From Streptomyces malachitofuscus (GTDB lineage Bacteria > Actinomycetota > Actinomycetes > Streptomycetales > Streptomycetaceae), in contig NZ_BMUF01000014.1 in assembly GCF_014650055.1 (NCBI RefSeq), positions 157,101 through 221,100 on the forward strand: 64,000 bases of DNA, read 5' to 3'. The position numbers were made by a program, and so were the translations under genes. Of this stretch, positions 1 through 6,054 are shown piece after piece; the first letter of the stretch is position 1; each line of letters opens with the position of its first letter. The notes beneath the pieces are model-generated. The model saw nothing but the letters and a program-made list of their open reading frames with translations. It was not told where the DNA came from and did no database searches.

Positions 1-258
1 GCCGTCGTCGAGGCCGTACGGGCCGCCGTGGCCGCCGAGCCCGCCGTGCTGCGCGCCCACCTCGGGCCCGGACAGGCCGACGGCACCCTCGCCCTCGTGC
101 TCGACCCCGCCACACCCGTCGCCGAGGCGGCCGGGACGGTGGCCCGCCGGCTCGCCGCCGACGAAACACTGAGGGCCCGCCTGGTGCGCGGGCTCGACCT
201 GGCAGTCCTGCCGGCCGAGGCCACGCCACCCGGCGAGCCCCTGTACGTACGTCCCTGA
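1..258 (+). CDS. SseB-like protein, C-terminal end (partial)
   Basis: The reading frame is open from base 1, so the gene begins outside the window and only about 85 C-terminal residues are visible. The segment alternates helix (AAVAAEPAVLRAHL) with a strand (GTLALVLD) and ends in a short tail. This looks like the C-terminal domain of SseB (enhanced serine sensitivity) proteins, which have no assigned enzymatic activity. The assignment rests on general resemblance and on my recollection that an SseB-family gene lies near infC in streptomycetes. No catalytic motif can be checked in this fragment. It converges on the DUF1844 gene 19 bp away. Confidence 0.55.
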   Translation, partial: AVVEAVRAAVAAEPAVLRAHLGPGQADGTLALVLDPATPVAEAAGTVARRLAADETLRARLVRGLDLAVLPAEATPPGEPLYVRP

Positions 259-277
259 AGTCCTGGGTGTGCGCGTC

Positions 278-655
278 CTAGCCGTAGATCGCGCCCGTGT
301 ACTTCTCGCCCGGCCCCTTGCCCGGCTCGTCCGGGACCAAGGACGCCTCGCGGAAGGCCAGCTGGAGCGACTTCAGGCCGTCGCGCAGCGGCGCCGCGTG
401 GAAGGAACTGATCTCGGTCGCCGAGGCGTCCAGCAGACCGGCCAGCGCGTGCACCAGCTTGCGGGCCTCGTCCAGGTCCTTGAACTTGTCGCCCTCCTCG
501 GTCAGACCGAGCTTCACGGCGGCGGCGCTCATCAGATTGACGGCGACCGTCACGATCACCTCGACCGCCGGGACCTCGGCGATGTCGCGGGCCATGGCGT
601 CGAAGTCGGGGTTGCCGGGGGTCTCGGGGGTCTCCGAGGGGGAGGTGTCACTCAT
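278..655 (-). CDS. DUF1844 domain protein
   Basis: A 125-residue soluble protein of the DUF1844 family, which actinobacteria commonly keep beside infC. It has an acidic Pro/Thr-rich N-terminal tail (MSDTSPSETPE), then helices containing VTVAVNLMSAAAVKLGL and a conserved segment around KDLDEARKLVHALAGLLD. I chose the ATG at 655 because the family begins with such an acidic tail; the in-frame codons further upstream (to 724) give an atypical Gly/Ala-rich extension. It is transcribed divergently from infC, and its start is about 60 bp from the proposed infC promoter. The function is unknown. Confidence 0.8.
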   Translation of the reverse strand: MSDTSPSETPETPGNPDFDAMARDIAEVPAVEVIVTVAVNLMSAAAVKLGLTEEGDKFKDLDEARKLVHALAGLLDASATEISSFHAAPLRDGLKSLQLAFREASLVPDEPGKGPGEKYTGAIYG

Positions 656-715
656 GCCCCACACGATAGGCGCAGCCGGGCCGCCCCCCGACGCCAGGAG
701 GCGGGTGACGGCCGG

Positions 716-745
716 TTGGTGCACCCCACCGGGAGCTGCTAACCT
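716..745 (+). promoter_or_regulatory. Probable infC operon promoter
   Basis: TTGGTG (716-721) and TAACCT (740-745) are separated by 18 bp, a reasonable vegetative-sigma promoter. A start near 752 would give infC a leader of about 300 nt. Inferred from sequence only. Confidence 0.4.
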
Positions 746-751
746 TGTGTA

Positions 752-1049
752 ACGACCGGTCGGACCCGTATGCCTCTTGGCTCGCGAGCCCGGCCCACAA
801 GTGGAGGCTTCGAACTCCCACCTGGCCGCCCTCAGGGCGGCGGGTCACCGGTCAGGCGGTGTCGTCCCCGAGGCGGCGCCCGCCCGAAATCGCGCCCCGC
901 GGCCGTCGCGGCGGTGCTCCGGTAGTTCGAGGAGCCCCGCCTGTGATCGTCCGGGGCATTTTCTTTGCCTCGGCGCGGTTAGGTCTAACGAACACAGACG
1001 TTACGCGGCTGTCCGCCAGACCGTCGCGTGGTGCTACCGAGGAGGATCC
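752..1049 (+). promoter_or_regulatory. Long infC leader with a terminator-like hairpin
   Basis: No gene is convincing in this 300-base stretch. It contains several inverted repeats. The clearest is GCCCCG (934-939) pairing with CGGGGC (952-957), followed immediately by the T-rich run ATTTTCTTT (958-966), the form of an intrinsic terminator, about 85 nt before the infC start. In Firmicutes the infC-rpmI-rplT leader is attenuated by ribosomal protein L20, and E. coli IF3 and L20 also autoregulate this operon. An attenuation role here is inference. AGGAGG at 1040-1045 is the infC ribosome-binding site. Confidence 0.5.
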
Positions 1050-1703
1050 ATCAGCGCCGAGCCCCGCATCAACGACCGGATTCGCGTTCCCGAGGTGCGA
1101 CTTGTCGGTCCCAGCGGCGAGCAGGTCGGGATTGTTCCGCTTGCCAAGGCCCTGGAGCTTGCGCAGGAGTACGACCTCGACCTCGTCGAGGTCGCGGCGA
1201 ACGCCCGTCCGCCCGTGTGCAAGCTCATGGACTACGGGAAGTTCAAGTACGAGTCGGCCATGAAGGCCCGTGAGGCGCGCAAGAACCAGGCGCACACGGT
1301 CATCAAGGAGATGAAGCTCCGGCCGAAGATCGACCCGCACGACTACGACACCAAGAAGGGTCACGTCGTCCGGTTCCTCAAGCAGGGCGACAAGGTCAAG
1401 ATCACGATCATGTTCCGTGGTCGCGAGCAGTCCCGGCCGGAGCTCGGCTACCGGCTGCTGCAGCGTCTCGCGGAGGATGTCCAGGACCTCGGGTTCGTCG
1501 AGTCGAACCCGAAGCAGGACGGCCGCAACATGATCATGGTCCTCGGTCCGCACAAGAAGAAGACCGAGGCGATGGCCGAGGCCCGTCAGGCGCAGGAAGC
1601 CCGCAAGGCGGAGGCGAAGGCCAACCCCGGCAAGTCGCAGAACGCCGCGGACGCCGGCGCCGCGGACGCCGAGGCTCCGGCCGAGGCTCCCGCCGAGGCG
1701 TGA
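1050..1703 (+). CDS. infC: Translation initiation factor IF-3
   Basis: IF-3 binds the 30S subunit and enforces start-codon and initiator-tRNA selection. The 217-residue product has the N-domain (SAEPRINDRIRVPEVRLVG; VAANARPPVCKLMDYGK), the linker (MKAREARKNQ) and the C-domain (KEMKLRPKIDPHDY; VKITIMFRGRE). It also has an Ala/Glu-rich tail of about 40 residues that E. coli IF-3 lacks. No ATG, GTG or TTG lies in frame near the conserved N-terminus. The codon 4 nt after AGGAGG (1040-1045) is ATC, directly before AGC GCC GAG, so translation probably starts at AUC. E. coli infC likewise uses a rare start (AUU) through which IF-3 represses itself. First gene of infC-rpmI-rplT. Confidence 0.95.
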   Translation: MSAEPRINDRIRVPEVRLVGPSGEQVGIVPLAKALELAQEYDLDLVEVAANARPPVCKLMDYGKFKYESAMKAREARKNQAHTVIKEMKLRPKIDPHDYDTKKGHVVRFLKQGDKVKITIMFRGREQSRPELGYRLLQRLAEDVQDLGFVESNPKQDGRNMIMVLGPHKKKTEAMAEARQAQEARKAEAKANPGKSQNAADAGAADAEAPAEAPAEA

Positions 1704-1754
1704 CCCCCGGGGCGACAGCCCCAGGAGTATCCGAAACAAGTACGACGCTCCACC

Positions 1755-1779
1755 GTGCCCGGTTTTCGTGACCGGGCAC
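1755..1779 (+). promoter_or_regulatory. Hairpin upstream of rpmI
   Basis: GTGCCCGGT (1755-1763) and ACCGGGCAC (1771-1779) form a perfect 9-bp stem with a 7-nt loop, 32 nt before the rpmI start and just before its GAGGAG site. No T-run follows, so it is not an ordinary terminator. It may be an mRNA-stability or L20-responsive element; that role is inferred. Confidence 0.45.
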
Positions 1780-1811
1780 CGGAGCGCCACCGACGAGGAG
1801 AGAACGGCGCT

Positions 1812-2006
1812 ATGCCGAAGAACAAGTCGCACAGCGGTGCCAGCAAGCGCTTCAAGATCACCGGCTCCGGCAAGGTGCTCCGCGAGCGCGCCGGCAAGCG
1901 CCACCTGCTCGAGCACAAGTCGTCCCGCGTGACGCGTCGCCTCACGGGCAACGCCGAGATGGCCCCGGGCGACGCCGCGAAGATCAAGAAGCTTCTCGGC
2001 AAGTGA
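1812..2006 (+). CDS. rpmI: 50S ribosomal protein L35
   Basis: A 64-residue, very basic protein with the L35 signature (MPKNKSHSGASKRFKITGSG; KRHLLEHKSSRVTRR). It is a component of the large ribosomal subunit and its length is normal for the family. The ATG at 1812 follows GAGGAG (1795-1800) at a suitable distance. It sits between infC and rplT, as in nearly all bacteria. Confidence 0.97.
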   Translation: MPKNKSHSGASKRFKITGSGKVLRERAGKRHLLEHKSSRVTRRLTGNAEMAPGDAAKIKKLLGK

Positions 2007-2101
2007 GGTCGGGCGCCCAGCGCCTGATCCACCGACACCGGGACCCAATCGTTTCCGGGCCGTGTGAGGACAACCACGGCCCCGCTACAAGGAGTTAACA
2101 A

Positions 2102-2485
2102 GTGGCACGCGTCAAGCGGGCAGTCAACGCCCACAAGAAGCGCCGGGCGATCCTCGAGCAGGCCTCCGGCTACCGCGGTCAGCGTTCGCGCCTGTACCGC
2201 AAGGCCAAGGAGCAGGTCACCCACTCGCTGGTCTACAACTACAACGACCGCAAGAAGCGCAAGGGCGACTTCCGCCAGCTGTGGATCCAGCGCATCAACG
2301 CCGCTGCCCGCGCCAACGGCATCACGTACAACCGCTTCATCCAGGGTCTGAAGGCCGCGAACGTCGAGGTCGACCGCAAGATCCTGGCGGAGCTGGCCGT
2401 CAACGACGCGACGGCGTTCGCCGCGCTCGTCGAGGTGGCGCAGAAGGCGCTGCCGGCGGACGTCAACGCGCCGAAGGCCGCGTGA
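2102..2485 (+). CDS. rplT: 50S ribosomal protein L20
   Basis: A 127-residue basic protein, the expected size for L20. Visible motifs are the basic N-terminal extension (MARVKRAVNAHKKRRAILEQ) and the globular RNA-binding part (RQLWIQRINAAARANGITYNRFIQGLK). L20 is needed for early 50S assembly and in several bacteria represses its own operon. The GTG start at 2102 follows AAGGAG (2089-2094). It is the last gene of the operon; a terminator follows at 2517. Confidence 0.97.
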   Translation: MARVKRAVNAHKKRRAILEQASGYRGQRSRLYRKAKEQVTHSLVYNYNDRKKRKGDFRQLWIQRINAAARANGITYNRFIQGLKAANVEVDRKILAELAVNDATAFAALVEVAQKALPADVNAPKAA

Positions 2486-2516
2486 CGCTGCGCCGGCTTT
2501 GAGCCGGACGTGAGTG

Positions 2517-2555
2517 CAGGACCCGCAGGCTTCGTTGCTTGCGGGTCCTGTTGTT
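2517..2555 (+). terminator. Terminator of infC-rpmI-rplT
   Basis: CAGGACCCGCA (2517-2527) pairs perfectly with TGCGGGTCCTG (2540-2550) across a 12-nt loop and is followed by TTGTTG. It lies 32 nt after the rplT stop. Confidence 0.85.
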
Positions 2556-2592
2556 GCGGTGTGTCCGTCGTCGTTCGGCTGCGGGCGCGTCG

Positions 2593-2625
2593 TGGCTGGT
2601 CGCGCAGTTCCCCGCGCCCCTGGGG
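2593..2625 (+). repeat. Dispersed GC-rich repeat (CGCGCAGTTCCCCGCGCCCC family)
   Basis: The core CGCGCAGTTCCCCGCGCCCC recurs at 31017 and 31088 on the same strand and, inverted, at about 42937. It is a well-known intergenic repeat type in Streptomyces. Here it lies between the rplT terminator and the next gene. Confidence 0.75.
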
Positions 2626-2667
2626 AGTTGCACCGCCGTGTGTCGAGTACTTCCGAAGGTGACGAAG

Positions 2668-3528
2668 ATGGCCCCCGTCAGCCCTGAGCTGATCTCCCCC
2701 CGTTCCTCGCGTGTCGCTGCCGCTCGGCGGCTCGGTAAGCGGAACTTCCGGGGGAAGGAGCGGCTGTTCCTCGCCGAGGGGCCGCAGGCCGTGCGGGAGG
2801 CCGCCGGGCATCGGAGCGGGGACACCGCGACGCTCGTCGAACTGTTCACCACGCCCGAGGCCGCCGAGCGGTACGCCGACATCATCGGCGCGGCACGAGA
2901 CGCCGGCGCCCGGATCCACCTCGCCTCCGAGCAGGTCATCGCCGACATCTCCACCACCGTCACCCCCCAGGGCCTCGTCGGGGTCTGCCGGTTCCTGGAC
3001 ACGCCCTTCGGGGAGATCCTCGCCGCCCGGCCCCGCCTGGTCGCCGTCCTCGCACATGTACGCGACCCGGGGAACGCCGGCACCGTGCTGCGGTGCGCCG
3101 ACGCCGCCGGAGCCGAGGCCGTCGTCCTCACCGACGCCTCCGTCGACCTGTACAACCCCAAGGCCGTACGCGCCTCCGTCGGCTCCCTGTTCCATCTGCC
3201 CGTCGCCGTCGGCGTCCCCGTCGAACAGGCCGTCTCGGGACTGCGGGACGCGGGCGTACGGCTGCTCGCCGCGGACGGCGCCGGCGACCGGGACCTCGAC
3301 GACGAGCTCGACAAGGGCACCATGGGCGGCCCCACCGCCTGGGTCTTCGGCAACGAGGCCTGGGGACTTCCCGAGGAGACCCGGGCCCTCACCGACGCCG
3401 TCGTCCGCGTTCCCATCCACGGAAAGGCGGAGAGTCTGAACCTGGCCACCGCCGCCGCCGTATGTCTCTACGCGTCGGCACGTGCACAGCGCGCCGCCGG
3501 AGGGTGCCGCTCCGTCACCATGAACTAG
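2668..3528 (+). CDS. SpoU/TrmH-family RNA 2'-O-methyltransferase
   Basis: This 286-residue protein is an S-adenosylmethionine-dependent SPOUT-fold methyltransferase that modifies ribose 2'-OH in rRNA or tRNA. The N-terminal substrate-binding domain starts with RRLGKRNFRGKERLFLAEG. The knotted catalytic domain shows the three SpoU motifs: ANVRDPGNAGT-like HVRDPGNAGTVLRCADAAG, FGNEAWGLPEE and PIHGKAESLNLATAAAV. I chose the ATG at 2668 because it follows a GAAGGTG site and the family homology starts within a few residues. The exact RNA target cannot be told from sequence. A paralogue lies at 58761. Both neighbours are on the same strand. Confidence 0.88.
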   Translation: MAPVSPELISPRSSRVAAARRLGKRNFRGKERLFLAEGPQAVREAAGHRSGDTATLVELFTTPEAAERYADIIGAARDAGARIHLASEQVIADISTTVTPQGLVGVCRFLDTPFGEILAARPRLVAVLAHVRDPGNAGTVLRCADAAGAEAVVLTDASVDLYNPKAVRASVGSLFHLPVAVGVPVEQAVSGLRDAGVRLLAADGAGDRDLDDELDKGTMGGPTAWVFGNEAWGLPEETRALTDAVVRVPIHGKAESLNLATAAAVCLYASARAQRAAGGCRSVTMN

Positions 3529-3619
3529 TAGGCTGACCAGCCCGGGGACCCTCCCCAAGCTCTCGGCCGGTCCCGAGCACGGGGCGCCCCGAGGAAGTTC
3601 CGAGAGGTGGGGTACGGGG

Positions 3620-4756
3620 ATGAGTGTCGGCACGAGCAGCGCACCGGGAGCACAGCGGGCCGCGCGCCCGCCCGAGCCCCGGCCCGGTGATCTCGCCGAA
3701 CTCGGCATCGACCCCGACCAGCTGCCCGACGGGCTCGTCGTCGCCGACGAGAACGGACGGGTCGTCTGCTTCAACGCGGCTGCCGTGCGCATCACGGCCG
3801 TACCCGCCGAACAGGCCCTGGGACGCAGTCTGGAGAATGCCCTGCCGTTAGAGGACCTGGAGGGCCGCCGCTGGTGGCAGCTCACCGACCCCTACGGCGG
3901 TCTGGCCATCCGCGTGCGCCAGCCCGAACGCAATCTGCTGCTCCCCGGCGGCCGCGAGGTCCTCGTCTCCGCACGCTACGTCCGCACCCGGCCCACCGGA
4001 CCCGTCCGCCGGGTCGTCGTCACCCTGCGTGACACCGAGGCCCGGCGTCGCACCGAGCGCAGCCACGCCGAGCTGATCGCCACCGTCGCCCACGAACTGC
4101 GCTCGCCGCTCACCTCCGTCAAGGGTTTCACCGCCACCCTGCTCGCCAAGTGGGAACGGTTCACCGACGACCAGAAGCGGCTGATGCTGGAGACCGTCGA
4201 CGCCGACGCCGACCGCGTCACCCGGCTCATCGCCGAGCTGCTCGACATATCGCGCATCGACTCCGGACGCCTGGAGGTGCGCCGCCAGCCCGTCGACATC
4301 GGGGCCGCCGTCGGACGCCACATCCAGGCCTACGTCGCCGCGGGACAGCCGGCCGACCGCTTCCTGCTGCGCGTGGAGCACCCGCTGCCCGACCTGTGGG
4401 CCGACCCCGACAAGGTCGACCAGGTGCTGAGCAACCTGCTGGAAAATGCGGTGCGCCACGGCGAGGGAACCGTCACGATTGACATCACGCCCTCGGCGTC
4501 CCCGCGCGAACGGGAGGACGCCGGCACGTCGGTCACGATGAGCGACGAGGGGCCCGGCATTCCGGAGGAGTCCATGAACCGCGTCTTCACCCGCTTCTGG
4601 CGGGGCAGCAAGCGCGGCGGGACGGGCCTCGGGCTGTACATCGTCAAGGGCATCGTCGAAGCCCACGGCGGCGCCATCACGGTCGGACGCGCTCCCGGCG
4701 GCGGCGCCCAGTTCCGATTTACGTTGCCCGTGGCGGCACCGGCGTATCTCACCTGA
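3620..4756 (+). CDS. PAS-domain sensor histidine kinase
   Basis: A 378-residue kinase with no transmembrane segment or signal peptide, so it is probably cytoplasmic. A PAS domain covers roughly residues 30-130 (GLVVADENGRVVCFNAAAVR). It is followed by the HisKA dimerisation domain with phospho-acceptor His158 (AHELRSPLTSVKGF) and the HATPase domain with N-box Asn276 (LSNLLENAVRHGEG), DEGPGIPEE and GGTGLGLYIVKG. All catalytic boxes appear intact. No response-regulator gene is adjacent, so its partner is unknown. A Shine-Dalgarno GAGGTGGGG precedes the ATG. Confidence 0.9.
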   Translation: MSVGTSSAPGAQRAARPPEPRPGDLAELGIDPDQLPDGLVVADENGRVVCFNAAAVRITAVPAEQALGRSLENALPLEDLEGRRWWQLTDPYGGLAIRVRQPERNLLLPGGREVLVSARYVRTRPTGPVRRVVVTLRDTEARRRTERSHAELIATVAHELRSPLTSVKGFTATLLAKWERFTDDQKRLMLETVDADADRVTRLIAELLDISRIDSGRLEVRRQPVDIGAAVGRHIQAYVAAGQPADRFLLRVEHPLPDLWADPDKVDQVLSNLLENAVRHGEGTVTIDITPSASPREREDAGTSVTMSDEGPGIPEESMNRVFTRFWRGSKRGGTGLGLYIVKGIVEAHGGAITVGRAPGGGAQFRFTLPVAAPAYLT

Positions 4757-4802
4757 GACGGCCGACGGCCCCCACGGGCGCCTTCGCGTTCCCTCACCCC
4801 GT

Positions 4803-4808
4803 TAGACT
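4803..4808 (+). promoter_or_regulatory. Possible -10 element of pheS
   Basis: TAGACT at 4803-4808 matches the Streptomyces -10 consensus and would give pheS a leader of about 120 nt. No good -35 is visible and I see no run of Phe codons typical of a pheST leader peptide. Weak call. Confidence 0.3.
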
Positions 4809-4932
4809 CGGCCTTTGGCACCTTTGCGTCCCGAGGACGAAAGCCGCGACGACACAAAGACGCGCGACGGACGAGTCGTCCACGAGTCGATGACGGGGAC
4901 CATCAGCCAGCCAATCGGAAGCACGGGAAGAG

Positions 4933-6054
4933 ATGTCGGCACCCAATAAGTCGTACGACCCTGTCGAGGTCGAGGCGTTGAAACCGGAAGAGATCGAGCG
5001 CATGCGGGACGAGGCGCTCGCCGCCTTCGCCGCCGCGGACTCCCTCGACGCGCTCCAGGAGGCCAAGGTCGCCCACACCGGCGGCACCTCCCCGCTGGCC
5101 CTGGCCAACCGCGAGATCGGCGCCCTGCCCCCGCACGCCAAGGCGGACGCCGGCAAGCGCGTCGGTCAGGCCCGCGGCGCCGTGAACAAGGGCCTCGCCG
5201 CCCGCCAGGCCGAGCTCGAGGCCGAGCGCGACGCGCGCGTCCTGGTCGAGGAGGCCGTGGACGTCACGCTGCCCTACGACCGTGTACCGGCCGGCGCCCG
5301 GCACCCGCTCACCACGCTCTCCGAGCGCATCGAGGACATCTTCGTGGCCATGGGCTACGAGGTCGCCGAGGGCCCCGAGGTCGAGGCCGAGTGGTTCAAC
5401 TTCGACGCCCTCAACATCGGCCCGGACCACCCGGCCCGCGGGGAGGCCGACACGTTCTTCGTGGAGGGCCCCGAGGGCGGCACGGAGTCCGGCGTCGTGC
5501 TGCGCACCCACACCTCGCCCGTGCAGATCCGCTCCGCGCTCGACCGGGAGCTGCCGGTCTACGTGATCTGCCCCGGCCGGGTGTACCGCACCGACGAGCT
5601 GGACGCCACGCACACTCCGGTCTTCCACCAGGTCGAGCTGCTCGCGATCGACGAGGGCCTGACCATGGCGGACCTCAAGGGCACCCTGGACCACATGGTC
5701 CAGTCGCTGTTCGGCGCGGAGATGAAGACCCGGCTGCGGCCGAACTTCTTTCCCTTCACCGAGCCGTCCGCCGAGATGGACATGCTCTGCTACGTCTGCA
5801 AGGGCGCGTCCGTCGGCAACCCCGACCGGCCCTGCCGCACCTGCTCGTCCGAGGGCTGGATCGAGCTCGGCGGCTGCGGCATGGTCAACCCGCGGGTGCT
5901 CACCGCCTGCGGCGTCGACCCGGAGAAGTACAGCGGCTTCGCCTTCGGGTTCGGCATCGAGCGGATGCTGATGTTCCGCCACAACGTCGAGGACATGCGA
6001 GACATGGTCGAGGGTGACGTCCGGTTCACCCGGCCGTTCGGGATGGAGATCTGA
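4933..6054 (+). CDS. pheS: Phenylalanyl-tRNA synthetase alpha subunit
   Basis: The 373-residue catalytic subunit of the alpha2beta2 class II synthetase that charges tRNA-Phe. The N-terminal coiled coil binds tRNA (about residues 15-100). The class II catalytic core follows, including the motif 2 region (YRTDELDATHTPVFHQVE) and motif 3 (GFAFGFGIERMLM). A zinc-like Cys cluster around CYVCKGASVGNPDRPCRTC is typical of actinobacterial PheS. ATG 4933 follows GGGAAGAG. The stop codon shares one base with the pheT start (TGATG), implying translational coupling of the two subunits. Confidence 0.97.
   Translation: MSAPNKSYDPVEVEALKPEEIERMRDEALAAFAAADSLDALQEAKVAHTGGTSPLALANREIGALPPHAKADAGKRVGQARGAVNKGLAARQAELEAERDARVLVEEAVDVTLPYDRVPAGARHPLTTLSERIEDIFVAMGYEVAEGPEVEAEWFNFDALNIGPDHPARGEADTFFVEGPEGGTESGVVLRTHTSPVQIRSALDRELPVYVICPGRVYRTDELDATHTPVFHQVELLAIDEGLTMADLKGTLDHMVQSLFGAEMKTRLRPNFFPFTEPSAEMDMLCYVCKGASVGNPDRPCRTCSSEGWIELGGCGMVNPRVLTACGVDPEKYSGFAFGFGIERMLMFRHNVEDMRDMVEGDVRFTRPFGMEI

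Noticed and set aside
2239..3885. 548-codon minus-strand frame over the methyltransferase gene
   Set aside because: Antisense to well-recognised genes; its composition (Arg/Gly/Asp runs) is the usual shadow of GC-rich coding DNA.
3620..4756. Two-component pair with a neighbouring response regulator
   Set aside because: No receiver-domain gene lies on either side; the kinase is an orphan.
4757..4932. T-box or Phe leader peptide before pheS
   Set aside because: No run of Phe codons, no T-box core and no terminator with a T-run.
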